NCBI RefSeq assembly: GCF_026151205.1
Contig: NC_087080.1
Coordinates: 7,605,096-7,669,095 of the forward strand
Length of the DNA stretch: 64,000 nucleotides
Reading direction: 5' to 3'
Source: Bolinopsis microptera
Lineage: Eukaryota > Ctenophora > Tentaculata > Lobata > Bolinopsidae
The first letter of the stretch is position 1, and each line of letters starts with the position of its first letter. The position numbers and the translations under genes are program-made. Shown in pieces: positions 10,505 to 22,406 of this stretch. Under the pieces are notes generated by a model. It did not search any database. It was not told the DNA's origin and saw only the letters and a program-made list of their open reading frames with translations.

Positions 10505-10640
10505 AAATTGTGCTCAATATAATGGCACACAAATTTTTGGGAACTAAGGTACCCTGCATCTGTAATCCGGTTTGAGGATTTATCATTTGGTGCGATCTCT
10601 ACGTTACAGAATGGACATTTGTTTAAACTGTGTTCGTGGC
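10505..10640 (-). pseudogene. Zinc-finger-like fragment (HxH...CPFC)
   Basis: Minus-strand reading after a CTTTAG acceptor gives HEHSLNKCPFCNVEIAPNDK, continuing SSNRITDAGY. The HxH and CxxC spacing resembles a metal-binding finger. It lies upstream, in the same orientation, of the transposase tail at 10073-10291 and could be an exon of the same protein. No family can be named. Confidence 0.3.
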
Positions 10641-10744
10641 TAAAGATGGTCCTGCCTCAGTTACAACGGACTCCTCTTCATTGGCCGATATAATAGTTAT
10701 GTTTACAGTATGCACTGAAGGGGTATCCTAGGAAGTTTCTTGAA

Positions 10745-10929
10745 CTTTTAACAGGTACCCCTCCTCATTTAACCCTCAATTAAGTTTTCTATCATTCGGT
10801 TGAGTCGACCGTTGAGATTGCATAGATCCAATGGATCCTTAGCTACTCCCTAGACTAGGTGACACTGGGATTCGAACCCTGAACCTTCTGCGCAGAAGGC
10901 GGATGCTCTAACCGCTAGGCTAGATATGA
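10745..10929 (-). mobile_element. tRNA-derived SINE (or tRNA pseudogene)
   Basis: On the minus strand a Pol III A box (TAGCCTAGCGG, 10912-10922) and B box (GGTTCGAATCC, 10868-10878) occur at tRNA-like spacing with an anticodon-arm-like stem (CCTTC/GAAGG) between them. The 3' acceptor strand GTGTCACC has no partner in the 5' flank, so this is not an intact tRNA gene. The non-tRNA body probably runs on to about 10745. It is nested in the Tc1-type transposon. Confidence 0.6.
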
Positions 10930-12463
10930 ATCTTTGGAACTGGTCTATGGTCACTGTCTGCAATAATACACACAAGACGTCGCTCTGAGCTGAATCAGTC
11001 ATGCCGTTGTACTGCCGTTTAATTTCGTTCAGTGACCAGGGTTGTTGATCCAACCTGTGGTGCGATGATTCGTTTATGTATACAAGGTATGAGAGGCGTC
11101 AGGATAAAGAATAGGACTGTACGTATCCGTTTCAAATTTGCTGGGCATAGTTTAAAAGTTAGTGCACTTACTTAAAAGATAAATAGTTTAAATAGTACCT
11201 GGGGACAGCAACCCTTTCCATATTTCATTCCATACAAATTTACATTGTCGATCATTCGCCCTCTTAAAGCTACTCACCGAAACTAACTCCTCATTTGCCT
11301 GGTAAATTAAAACATTGTATTGGTTAAGAATGCCTCTAGCTGTAGTAGTTGCGCTGTCCGCTGACATCAAAGTTAAAAGTAAAACGGTAAAAACATATTA
11401 CTATTATTGTATATTAGTTGACAGCTACTTACTTAGAATCTGCACGCGTACGCCGTACAGTATCAGGCACACGATGTGTTCTTCTTTTGTCAAAATATTA
11501 ACTATTTCGTGTGATTTTAGTCCTCGATTTTTAGCAGATTCAACTTTTTTACGAAGAGAAGTCAACATAAAGTAAAGCTGAAGCTTACGCTTCCAAACAA
11601 ACCAGTTTAACAATCTAATTAAGCACAACACTAAGTCGAGAGATATGATGTGTAAATAGTTATAAGCTATAATAGTATCGTACAAATATTTTACCGTTTA
11701 TTCCATTTATCTAGATTTTTTTAATCTGTTATCTAATCTATGTGACGGTGTATGTTCTGTTATTCAAGTAAATTCATTTTACGTTTTACGTCACGGCAAA
11801 TATTTTTGATAAAAATTATATTTTGAAATTTTTAAAAATTTAATTATTATTTAATTAATAAATCAATTAATTATCTAATTCAAAGGTTATCAGATAAAAA
11901 GTTGTTCTCTTTTATATTTTGAATACATTGGTTCAATCTAGAACCTTCTACGACATTCAGAAGTCGTTTTATTAGCGGAGATTCAATGTGGTAAAAAGTG
12001 ATAAATAGTTGTTATTCTTTACGAATTTCGAAAATTTTACAAGTCCAAAATATTGAAATTGAAATTTTTTATAAAAATTAGTTCATTATACGTGGAATGT
12101 AATTGCGAACATTTTTTTATGAAAATATATTTTTGAAATATTTGAAAATTTATTAATTATTTAATTAATTAATCAAATAATTTATTTTTGAAAAAGTTGT
12201 TTGAGAGAAAGTTGTTCTTCTTTGTTTTCTAAACACAATGCTTTAAACTAGAATCTTCTAGGATATTCAGAACGTGACTTATTTGCGGAAAACCAAAGTG
12301 GTAAAAAGGTGGTAAAAAAGTGGTAATTGTGGATTTTCCTGAAGTCGAGGATTTTGGGAACTCTCTGGAATGATTCCTGGAACCTGTCCCGACCATATCC
12401 CGTTAAAATCGCTTTGTTGCGAATTTTGTCCGACAAAGGCTTAAATTAGGACGGATTTGACTG

Positions 12464-13184
12464 TACTATATCGCATTACACAATCTTTTATACAGAAACC
12501 GTCGTAAATAATTGAATATCACGTTTCTCGTGTAATGTAGAATAAGCGTTAGAAGCGGGAGGACTGATCGCACACGTCTGTAAGGGGGCTTTGAAAGTGA
12601 TTGGAAAAGAAGACTTTGCGGTCTAATCACTTTACAATCCTTGAAGTTTAAGATCTTTTTGAATATGAATGGCTTAGTACACGCGTCAACTTTAAGGATT
12701 GAGTCCCGTGTAGTGGAGCATAGCTTATAAGTAGATGACCGGCATGCCATTAGTTTCGCATATTAATAATTATGTGTGACCCTTGGCCCATTGGCTCATA
12801 CCGCAAAACACCGGGCAACTCTCCATGGAAAGCATTCCTCATCCCTAAAACAGCAGGTATATTTAATGTAATGACAGTAAGAGTGAGCGACCATGTCAAA
12901 TGACTTAGGTCTAGATTTATCTTATTTTGTCTTATAGTTGCTGCCATTGCGCCTTAGGAAACCGCCGTTACCGGAAGTGTTACTGGGCATTGAGGCTCTT
13001 TGAAGCATATCCAGGGTCTATAGAAAGCGGTAAAACATAGTCTGCCCATTACGAAACTAAGTCCTATCCCAGCCACGTAATCCTCCATTTACAGTGGCCC
13101 TCTAAGAACAAAGTCATATCAAGCTGAAGGACATTGTCTGCCATGTTTTACTGTCTTATGTAAAGACAGCGACTGTTGCACAGC
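12464..13184. other. Intergenic, nothing recognised
   Basis: A minus-strand ORF of 94 codons (12466-12750) is open, but it begins immediately beside the transposon end and shows no recognisable motif or splice context. Confidence 0.4.
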
Positions 13185-13780
13185 CCCTATGCGATGAGTC
13201 ACCTTTAAGCTAAGGTTACAGTTTACATTAGCGGAGATGCGGAGTTTTTAAATCGATTCCTATTTCTTTGTGAGCTCTTTGAGCAGCTCGAGTGAGTAAA
13301 AGGCGAAGGTTCGAGAACAACAAAATATGTTCATTTCGCCGTATGACGTTGAACCACAATTGTAAGATATGAATTTTATTTTTGCCCGTTTATTAATCAA
13401 AGAATTTGTTAATGCAGCACCAAAACCCGGGTGTGGCCGTTCAACTCGATTCAGAATATTTGCTGGGAAATTATGATTTTACTTTTCACTTTTTACAAAA
13501 ATTACCGAGATTTATTTGATAATTCTGTCAAAAATGTCGAGGACGTAATTTAGCAATCGACAAATTAATCCTGAGTTCACATTTCGCCAATACAATATAA
13601 TTTCATAAAATTGTTTTATTTTACTTTCTCCTTTTTCCAGAAGCTTTGTCCTATGTTCCATGTTTCTAATCCTCTTTGGATGATACCATTCATCTCTATG
13701 CCGGGTAAGTAATAAAATAAGAAGTAAATTCAAATTCCTCTAATTACATAAATGGTACCTTATGGGTACATTTATCCCAG
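13185..13780. repeat. Diverged direct repeat, copy 1
   Basis: The segment starts CCCCTATGCGATGAGTCACC and includes GTTGAACCACAATTGTAAGA and TCCTCTTTGGATGATACCAT. The same order of words recurs at 15325-15790, with many small indels. No protein is recognised; the minus-strand ORF at 13512-13733 lies inside it. Confidence 0.75.
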
Positions 13781-13914
13781 TAAACAGGGGGTTTTTATTT
13801 TGAATTATATATAAAATTGTGAGTGCTGCTTATATTCATTACAATTTTAGGGCATTAGTTTATGGTTTTTAACACCTTTTCATACGATCGCTTATCCTAG
13901 ATAAAACCCATCCC

Positions 13915-14215
13915 ATCGTTTAAACCTATACTGCTCCACTTTAACCTATACTGGCTCAATTTAAGCTATACTTCGCCCTCTTTTAAGCCATACTTGCTCA
14001 CTGTAACATATATAGCTCACTTTAACTATACATTGCTTAATTTAACTAGACATGCTCACTTTAACTATACTTGCTCACTTTAAACCCTATACTTGCTCAC
14101 TTCTAACTATACTTGCTCACTTTAACCTATACTTGCTCACTTTAACCTTTAATTGCTCCCCACAAAACTTTTTACCTATACTTGCCCATCTTTACCTATC
14201 TTGCTCACTTTTAAC
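13915..14215. repeat. Degenerate 20-bp minisatellite
   Basis: A unit close to TTTAACCTATACTTGCTCAC is repeated about 14 times with frequent single-base changes and indels. The plus-strand ORFs across it are artefacts. Confidence 0.85.
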
Positions 14216-15324
14216 CTTGCCTTCTTTATCCAGCACACAAATAGATTTTTAGTTGTGTGTAACACTGCCTTGTGTCGCAATATACCAAGGAAACGACAGA
14301 TTACAACAGTAGAAAATAACGAGCTAACGTTAACACCACCCCGAGGAATTCTCTACGTAAGCTCTCTTTCTATTCCATTCGTGGTGACTAGTAAATGGCT
14401 CCATGTAGCTTCCATGTTCTGGGGAGTATGAGCTTGATGTGCGCCTGTTCACGATAATCGGGTTGTTTGTGTAAAACAATAGAGGAGGGAGAACATGTTG
14501 AAAATCGCATTTCTCTCCAGACAAGCACAGCGAGTAATCCTCCAATCTGCTCAGTTCTCGTTTGATTTTTCAGTAATTGGCTGCTCCAGCAGCAATCTTG
14601 GCAGGGGTCTGCCAGATAGCAAGCGTACTTTGGGGACTTGGCGAACGTTGTTGATAGATTGTTAGATTCACAATATTTATGGTCAAAAGCTTTGATAAGA
14701 TTGGATAATCCGCTCTCACGTAACAAACGTTTCATGCTGAACGTGACAACGATTCATCTGATTCATGCATGAATTTATTTTTGTGTGTTTTTGTGACAAA
14801 AAATTGTAAAACAAGAGTTCCATGTAAGAATGTGGAGGAAAATCTTTCTGATGTCACTTCATATAGTCGAGATCTGCTGATAACGGAGGATGCTAATCGT
14901 GTAGGGTTTAATTGCTAATCAAAGTTTTAATAACTTAACAAAGAGAATGGTGTTTTATTGATTTAATTTTTATTTTTGTGAACCCTATATTGGGATCTCA
15001 TCCCTAGTTCGATTGAGTTATTTCGTGAATTTTATGTGAATATTTCGTGGTTAATGAATAGTCATTATTTAATAGTTAACACAACTATTTTGTTTTCGAA
15101 AATCTCATTTGAAACTCTATTAGCACATTTTTTCGGATTTTCCGGCGTATCCTCTTGGGGGGGGGGGGGGGGGGGAGGGGGTGGCGCAACGTTTAAGCAA
15201 CTGATTCCCCCAGGTTATAATATCATTAAAGACATGTGTATATTATATATCTGGGTAATTATGTCGAGGTTTTTATCACCCGATGGGACCCATCTTTTTG
15301 GGGCCCCACAATGATCCAAAAGCA
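14216..15324. other. Non-coding region with a G19 tract
   Basis: A G19 run lies at 15157-15175, followed by AGGGGG. Minus-strand ORFs of 115 and 71 codons (14388-14735 and 14330-14545) overlap in different frames and show no recognisable domain. No gene can be supported. Confidence 0.4.
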
Positions 15325-15790
15325 CCCCTGAACAGCACGCCCTATGCGATGAGCTCCCACCTTAAAGGCTAAGGGTACATTTTACATTAGCCGGGGAGGA
15401 TGCTGAGTTTTAAACCACTCCAGTTTGACGTTGAACCACAAATTTAAAGATATACATTTTTTAACCGTATATTAATCAAGAATTTATATGCCAGCAACAA
15501 AACCACGGCAGTGGAATCATTACGTTTAGAGTATTGCTGGAAAATTATAGAAATTACTATTCACTTTTTATGTGTGTAAAGTCGCGAAAGACGAAATTGG
15601 CACTCGAAAATACTGAGTGAGGGTTATGATCATACGCACAATTAAAAATTCAGAAATTGTTTTACTTCCACTTCTCCTTATCCCGAAAGCTTGACTATGT
15701 TAATGATTTCATCATCCTTTGGATGATACATCATCTATATGCGGTAAGTAGCAAATAAGAAGTAAATTCAAAGTCCTCTCATTATAAATA
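15325..15790. repeat. Diverged direct repeat, copy 2
   Basis: This is the counterpart of 13185-13780 (CCCTATGCGATGAGCTCCCA, then GTTGAACCACAAATTTAAAG). It differs mainly by one-base insertions and deletions and is about 130 bp shorter. Confidence 0.75.
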
Positions 15791-16622
15791 GGCACTTATG
15801 GGATAAATAAACTTCTCTCAGTAAGTTTAAAGAATTATAAAACTGATAAACTTTACTGTTCATACAATAATGCCATAATAGCGTTTAGATTAACAGCTTT
15901 TCCAGACGATGTTATCTGGATAACCCATTCAACGTCCGATATATCATAATTGTTTAATTTACCACCCAGGGAACTTAAAAGGGGACTTTTTAGACGTAGT
16001 AGATCTTTATGTAATTGGTCATTATTAAAATTTCTCAGAGTGCGTTAGTGAAGTATTTTTCCAGCGATAACAATTTCACCTCAGTCGATTATCAGATAAC
16101 AGCGGACAACTCATCCCTGGGTCTATACTCTGGTACTGCTATCGGGCAGTTTGTGTCGATTTAAGGAAAGCACCTGTAGAGAAGGAATGCTCCAGCTGAC
16201 TTCATGTGGATAACAGGTGTTACGTGCCTCGGTGCAGACGGAAATGCGATAAAAGCTACAAATGCATGCTCTGGAGAACGTTGGCGATGATGGTATGGAA
16301 CTCGTAAGGTTAGTGGTGTTCACTTATTACATAGTCAATATTTTAGCAATTTTCTACCCCTCCACCTTTTCACTCCGTAATGAACCGTTAATCAGATCCC
16401 ACCCCCTACTGACTGCAAATTACTGAATCATGGTTGTCCCCCTTCCCTGTTGTCTTTTCTATATCTTTGTTGGAAAGAATTTTCTTTGCTTCCCTTTTAG
16501 TGATTTTACGGATAACAACATTAAATTCATTGTTTTGTATAAATGATTTCGTAACTATTAACTCATCCAGACAAGTGACTGTGCAGCATAGAAATCTGTA
16601 AATTTATCATTTTTATTTTCAG
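15791..16622. other. Upstream region/intron of the 16.6-18.6 kb gene
   Basis: No exon was recognised with confidence. The first recognisable exon of the downstream gene starts in phase 1, so at least one earlier exon, including the start codon, should lie here or farther left. Confidence 0.4.
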
Positions 16623-16703
16623 ATAAAAGTGATGCAGATAACACGGTGATACATTTGGATCGAAGCCACCGAGGGAGGACAGTACACGTAATAGCAACTA
16701 CTG
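16623..16703 (+). CDS. Exon 1 of 5 seen: phase-1 modular, probably extracellular protein
   Basis: The exon follows a TATTTTCAG acceptor and ends at a GTGCAA donor. It is 81 bp, symmetric phase 1-1, reading (D)KSDADNTVIHLDRSHRGRTV followed by HVIATT. The entry phase and the donor are compatible with the following exons. The donor is weak, and read-through would give a stop soon after (FFICI then TAA), so this is the least certain of the five exons. Confidence 0.5.
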
Positions 16704-17059
16704 GTGCAAAGAGCTACGTATTTTGCGATCAGCGTAATCCGGCAAAACCGTTTTTTATTTGTATTTAATATTCATTTATTTATATTTTTACTTATAATTA
16801 TATTTTGTACCCGCTTATCATTCCATAATTATGTTCTCTTCCAAGTTGAAGAATTACCGGACGAATTTCAATTGCTGAATGTATCTAAAATTGAATAATA
16901 AGCCCAGTAGAAAAAACATTCCATCATCTAACGGATTTACTGCATTTGATTCATACTCTCTCGCTAACAATAGTACGAGCAAGTTAAAACCGACAAAAAT
17001 GTATTTATAATAAAACGACTTTTATCTAACATGACCTATATCACAGAACAAGACAAGAG

Positions 17060-17236
17060 AACAAGGTGAGATTGTTCTGTTAGTGCCTGACCATATCGGA
17101 AACGAAAGGACTTGGACAAATCAGTCAAAGCGCTGTTTAACCGTTGACTTAGCTATTGATCTGAAAACCACGCGTCCGGGGTGCACTGCTGTGCCAAGCG
17201 GAACTGGTGTTGTATGTGAAACTGAACTTGGACAAG
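17060..17236 (+). CDS. Exon 2 of 5 seen: Cys-containing segment
   Basis: The open segment reads QGEIVLLVPDHIGNERTWTN then QSKRCLTVDLAIDLKTTRPG and CTAVPSGTGVVCETELGQ. Three cysteines and the CLTVD/VCETEL blocks give a secreted-protein look. The donor is GTGGGT in phase 1. The acceptor may be at 17060 (phase 1) or at 17047 (phase 0, CACAG); only the former fits the preceding exon. CLTV followed by a spaced cysteine, and KCMTV in exon 5, resemble the kCLtv motif of ricin-type beta-trefoil lectins, but this is only a guess. Confidence 0.6.
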
Positions 17237-17801
17237 GTGGGTTGTTCTCATAAATCTTATTTGTATCTCATCTTTTAGTTCAGGGTATAATTGCAATATA
17301 TCGTATTTTTAAGTTATAGTAATACATAGAAAAAATCGGGGTCTCTACAGTGCATCAACTTAATTTTTATGAATTCTTTCTTGATGGTGATAACGGATAA
17401 TTGGGACCTTTTGGCTTTTGCAGATTAACCATTTGATAACTGCTGACACTATTTAAATTTCATTATTCTTATTCGGATCATTTTTCAAACAATGCAAATT
17501 TAATCACATTAATCTTACTATACATAAAGCGTGACGATAGTTATCCCGTATTCCGTGCTTACTGACCACGGCATTAATTTTAACGCGATTTTTCCGCATA
17601 AACCGAAAAAAATGATATAAAACTGAAACTTTTTTGATTGGTCAAATGTCTTAAAGCCTTTCAAATCAGCTGGCATAATCATTCTATTTAGTCTTGGAGT
17701 TGAGACCACTTATGGGTTTGACGGGTTCCTGCTAGTATGCTAATTCTTTAAACTTTTTTTTAGTAGAACTGTAACTAAAACTTGACCGGTTTATGTTGTA
17801 G

Positions 17802-17888
17802 AGAAGGTAAACGTTGTAACCGTGGACGAGCGCAATTCAAAACATGGACCTGCAATGAGGACAGTGTTAGCTCAGAACCGGGCGCCGG
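17802..17888 (+). CDS. Exon 3 of 5 seen
   Basis: The sequence TTGTAG|AGAAGG opens an 87-bp phase 1-1 exon reading (E)KVNVVTVDERNSKHGPAMRT then VLAQNRAP, closed by a GTAAAC donor. The split Glu codon (G|AG) and the split Asp codon (G|AT) at the next junction both join without a stop. A G-rich purine tract (GGAAGGAGGAGGAAGGAGGA) follows in the intron. Confidence 0.65.
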
Positions 17889-18233
17889 GTAAACTTAACA
17901 GTGATATCAGGAAGGAGGAGGAAGGAGGAGGTGGGAGGGAGGCAACCACGCCCTGTCAATACGGATTGATACGGTGAAGCTGCGAGAAGCAAGGCTGGGC
18001 CGTGTATTGTTGTGGCCGACGTTCTCAGTGATTGCAAGACCAGGTAATGTTTCTATGCAGTATCCAAGAGGCTGGCAACTAGACTCAATCCTGAGGGGGG
18101 AGGGGGGCAAAACCCCATCTATTGATCATGCTCATTGCCCCTACCATTAGACCAAAGAATGAATTTGCAATGCTAAACTATCAAAGTATGATGGGATGTA
18201 TAAACTTAATGAATCTAAATATTGTAATTTCAG

Positions 18234-18368
18234 ATGCTGATTGCAACGGTTTTGACCAACTGGACGAACGTACAAAAGATCCATCTTACATGTTCACTCA
18301 AGGGAGTAGAGATAACACTCAGGCTGTCCTGAGACTACACCAACAAGGGACGGTGACACAAGCAACTG
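18234..18368 (+). CDS. Exon 4 of 5 seen
   Basis: ATTTCAG|ATGCTG opens a 135-bp phase 1-1 exon. It reads (D)ADCNGFDQLDERTKDPSYM then FTQGSRDNTQAVLRLHQQGT and VTQAT, ending at a GTCAGT donor. It is the longest open stretch of the gene and has no stop in this frame only up to the donor. The HQQGTV...KCMTV arrangement across the junction is reminiscent of a beta-trefoil repeat. Confidence 0.7.
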
Positions 18369-18524
18369 GTCAGTACGGAAAATTTTGTCCCATTTGATCA
18401 ACTCCTGAATTGTCGTGGAGACGATTATAATTAACAGTTAACGCTTTAACACTTTGATTCACAAACCAACTCTACTGCACCACAATCACTGACAAAAACC
18501 AAAGTTCTTAACTCCATTTTTCAG

Positions 18525-18586
18525 CAAAATGTATGACTGTAACCGAGGATCTCAAGATCACAGTGACGGATCCTCAGTTTCAGTGA
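18525..18586 (+). CDS. Exon 5 of 5 seen: terminal exon
   Basis: After TTTTTCAG the exon reads (A)KCMTVTEDLKITVTDPQFQ and stops at TGA 18584-18586. Entry is phase 1, completing the split codon of exon 4. Together the five exons give about 180 residues. All-phase-1 introns are typical of extracellular modular proteins. No family is assigned. Confidence 0.65.
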
Positions 18587-21500
18587 AGACGGAGCTAGTA
18601 TAAAATACCGTGTTCGAAGAAAGAAAATATGCTAAAAAAAGGTGGAAAATGTCTACCTGGGATCTGTGATTATTGGATTAGCATCAGTCTTGGGGAAAAC
18701 ACGCCCGTGCTTCAAAAAAAATTTAATGGTTACCGCTTCTTCTATTCAATAGGCACATTATAATAATGCACGAAATGTAAGAATTGATTGGTTTCTAATG
18801 GGCAGAAAAGTTGAAAACAATCTTGCATTTCACATTATGATATATTTGTTATCAAACTTTAGTTCATAGCTAATATTCACAAATTAACACATGAAATATC
18901 TTATCGGGTCATTCGTGGACGACATTACATTGTTTTTCGCACTTGTTCGGACATAATTTTGGTAGGAATTATGATCATGGCCCTCTACATCACTTCAGAT
19001 AACATTATTGTTATTTCAAGTCTACAACCTTAAAATACATGTTATAGTTAACTAGAACTTGGGTCGACAATGAGATACCTAAAAGTAATTCCATGTGATA
19101 TAATTGTATCTTTATAATTATTTTCATAATATTTAATATGTAATGTCTCCACATTGGGAACCATACCTTGTGAGAGTAAGAAAAGGATTGTGTAACCAGT
19201 GTATTATAACGCAGGCGTGCTTTAATTCATAAAAGTCTTAAGTTAGAACGGCCAAAACACCCTACTCTGCGTCAGCCAGCTGCACCCAGGAACCCTGACC
19301 GGATGGGGCTTAACTTTGAAAGTAAAAGAGTTGGAGACTTCCGGTTTTTTTTAACATGTTCCTCTTTTAAAAGTAACGTTACCTCTCCAGGAGGAAAATT
19401 CAAGACAACGTAATTGTTGAGTTATCTCAAAATCTCCAGAAAAGTCCCCTTTCGGGCCGATCAAAAGTTTGCAACTTTAACTTTGCGGATTCCTGTACTC
19501 TGGTTGGCTGAATTGTGTCACGTGGTAGCTGCCTGAACATTGGAATGAGCCACGCGTGCAAATTGCATGCTTGTTGTCGCGCGCGAGGTCAAGCCGTCTG
19601 TTTAAATTAAACCAACTCTAGTACCACCACCAGCCGGTAACTTTTCCTGGGGAGCCCAGTTTATCTTTTTTTTACCTGGGGACCTCAGGCTATTATGTTC
19701 ATAATAATAAAGATTCGGCGGAATGACAGGCTGAGCGCGGCCCAGTAAATTTTCTTTTTGCCTTTGTATTGAGCCCGCTCGTGATTGACCATTGTTAATG
19801 ATCTGGCCCGGCGCGCGCTACTTCGTAGCTCTTGCCATTTCGAGAAGAAAGCGGCGCGCGCTACTTCGAAGAAATTTAGACGAGTAACATCCGTCAAGCT
19901 CGTGACAATCCCGTGGTACTTACGTTTTTTTGTATCACCTGCATCGTGACATGTGTACAACCTGATAGGAGGACTTTTCTTTAGAGCCCGACGTATATGG
20001 AATAATTGGGATGGTTTCCAAACCCAAGATTGGAAGTCTTCTTTAGAGCCTATGGTTTTCTTCTTTAAAGCCCAGCATACTCGGATTAAACGCGGAATTA
20101 ACTTAAATTGTTGGTTTACGTTTCGTTCGATTATTTTAGTTTAATTAAAATTAAAATTTCGTTTGTTATGTTAAAGTAGGCATTTTTTGAACATTCAGAT
20201 ATATTAAACCAAAATTTTTGTCCAAATTAAAATTTGCGCGGTTTTTAAAAATATTTTGCGCGGTTTTTTGTTTTCGTCAATTATTACTGTTTGATTTTTT
20301 TGGTTTATTTTCTAAACTACTTAAACCACAATTTCCTTGACGTGGCGAGTAAGAGGATATCAAATTTGTAAAATTTTCAATATTTTTCCAAAGTTACATA
20401 GATGTTTTTCGCGTCGGAGCGTTTAAATTTAGCGTTGATACATGTTAGCGTTGATACATGTTACGTATCCCTTCGGCGGCGCGCGCTTCGCGCGCGAAAA
20501 GTGGCATGCAACGTATGTCAAATTTAGCGCAAGTGACAATATCTTACAAAAAATTATCGGCTATTACAATTTCAATATTTAGCCACAAAAATCACTGTTA
20601 TAGTTGTTTTTAATGTAAGACATCGATTTGTGAAAATATTTTATTCCAAAAATGTCATCTTCAATATTTTTGGACTGGTTTATGTAAAATTAAAAACTGC
20701 GCGGCGCGGCAGTTGCGGCCACTTCTCGGAAAATTTATTTTAGTCATGTTTTTCGTCATTATTTTGATTGTATGATTATTAATAAAATTTTCAAAGACAT
20801 TTTCGATGTTTTAAAAATGAAAATTGATCAATACAATAGTAAGTTTTTTGTTTTTTACGCCGCGCAATACAGTTGGTTTGGTAAATATATGCAGTGCTTT
20901 TATTTTATGAACTTTATGGTCGTTGTAGTTTGACAAATTTTTCTTCTGTGAGACATTTGTTTATCAATTTAGCAATTGTTTTGCTTTTAACTGCAATACA
21001 GTATATTGAATTAACACAAGTTATCGTTAGACTTATAAATTTATATTGTAGACCCTCTGTGAATTTGGGCTCAGAAACATTTTAGAACTTGAGTTTGGCT
21101 AGGATGTTTTAAATGCAATGAAGAAATCAATCCTGGTCTTAATAGCCCTACACAGACTCGTCCGGTAATCTGGGCCACGACCTTACCAATATACCCAAGT
21201 GTGCTCAAATCAAGGAAAAGGGTAGTTTGACTTTGTAGTTTTTCTGATGTTCTGATGTTGTACTCAACAATAACAACATCAGAACATAAGAGCTGGTCCC
21301 ACATTTCTCCCAAAATGTTTCCGCCCTTCAAGACATCCAGAAAAGCCGCTAAACCAAACACGAGATAAGGTCGAAATTTAATGATGTATGGAAGTGTAGC
21401 CATGAGACCTGAGAACGATGTCAAGTTCAAGTGTGCTACTATCACTTACAAACAGGGTTCACATAGCCATGTGCCTACGCGTACTGCGTGACGCGCTTGT

Positions 21501-22142
21501 TTCACAAGTAGGATAGGATCTTTTGCCGCCTACGGCGGTCGCGCGCTACTGCAAGCGAGAGGGCTCTGGTTAGAGCAACAAACAGGGCAAGAAGAGGATA
21601 TCATACAGTCTGCTATTGTACTCGTCATTTTAGACTACTGAGAAAAGACAATTTTATTATTTATCACCAATTCAATACATAATCAATAAATATATATCCG
21701 AATAAATTTGATTTAAAATTTATATGATACAAGTATACTAGCAGCTAGCGCGCTTGTATTTAGTCAATATAAATGCTGTTAAAAACCGCCTGACCACACC
21801 GCCACTCACATTAGCACAGTTGGTGAAAGGACCCAGGCGCTTTTAAGCTTTTATGAGCCCTGGTTTGACCGCTGAGAGTGGCGACGGGTCTGACATTAAA
21901 TTTGTATTAGTTTTCTTCATATTCCAGTAAAATTTAAGTTTTGCGTTATTTATGATTTTCATGCGATATTTAAGTCACAGCTGCTCGCAATACATTATTG
22001 CTCAAAAATTGTTAAATATGCTCGCTATACACTTGAATTTTAGATACCAAATAATAATAATAATTAAAGTAAAAGCATGAAGAGGTCCAAAACCAACTCA
22101 AGCATAACACTAGATTGAACACATTGTCCTGTCTTTTTACAG
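18587..22142. other. Long non-coding region with GC islands
   Basis: The region is mostly AT-rich. Short GC-rich islands occur near 19570, 19805-19865 (GGCGCGCGCTACTTCG appears twice) and 20472-20500 (GCGCGC-TTC-GCGCGC hairpin). At 21245-21290 a hairpin GTTCTGATGTTGT/ACAACATCAGAAC is present. The 124-codon minus-strand ORF at 21071-21445 spans this hairpin and may be part of a mobile element, but no motif is recognised. Confidence 0.4.
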
Positions 22143-22184
22143 GAGTTCTGCAAGGCGATGGATGAAGGAGATGAAGAAGAATAA
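22143..22184 (+). CDS. Possible terminal exon, acidic C-terminus
   Basis: After a strong acceptor (CTTTTTACAG) the frame reads EFCKAMDEGDEEE and stops. The short acidic tail and good acceptor suggest the last exon of an unseen plus-strand gene; the length is too small for certainty. Confidence 0.35.
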   Translation, partial: EFCKAMDEGDEEE

Positions 22185-22406
22185 GAAGAGGAAGAAGAGG
22201 ACACGATTCACCCCGAATTTTTATATAGAACTTTTATATAGGGTTATTGTTATATTATGTGTATATTGTTTTTATTATTTACTAAATTGAATGCTTCTTT
22301 ATCAACAATCGGGTAATAAAAAAAACTATATCTATCACACCCCTATCTGCCATCTTACATCTGCCTACAAAACTCCCTGGGAGCTAACAAATCCGTGTAT
22401 TCTAGA

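Larger units (their letters stand above)
8307..12463. mobile_element. Tc1/mariner-superfamily transposon with long TIRs, 4,157 bp
   Basis: The ends read CAGTCAAATCCGTC at 8307 and its reverse complement at 12463, and each is flanked by TA (8305-8306, 12464-12465), the duplication expected of Tc1/mariner elements. The inverted repeats extend about 690 bp (8307 to ~8995 and ~11775 to 12463) with scattered differences; both include TTCGCAACAAAGCGATTTTA and TCCTCGACTTCAGGAAAATC or their complements. The interior holds a minus-strand pogo-like transposase tail (10073-10291), a zinc-finger-like fragment, a nested SINE and a second inverted repeat. Such long TIRs are unusual for the superfamily. The element looks degenerate and probably immobile. 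Confidence 0.85.

Noticed and set aside
10857-10929. Functional tRNA gene on the minus strand
   Set aside because: A and B boxes are present but the acceptor stem cannot pair, so it was called a SINE or pseudogene.
12466-12750. 94-codon minus-strand ORF beside the transposon end
   Set aside because: No motif, no splice sites that extend it, and composition like the neighbouring non-coding DNA.
21071-21445. 124-codon minus-strand ORF as a gene
   Set aside because: It spans a perfect hairpin (GTTCTGATGTTGT...ACAACATCAGAAC), has no recognisable motif and no splice or neighbour support.
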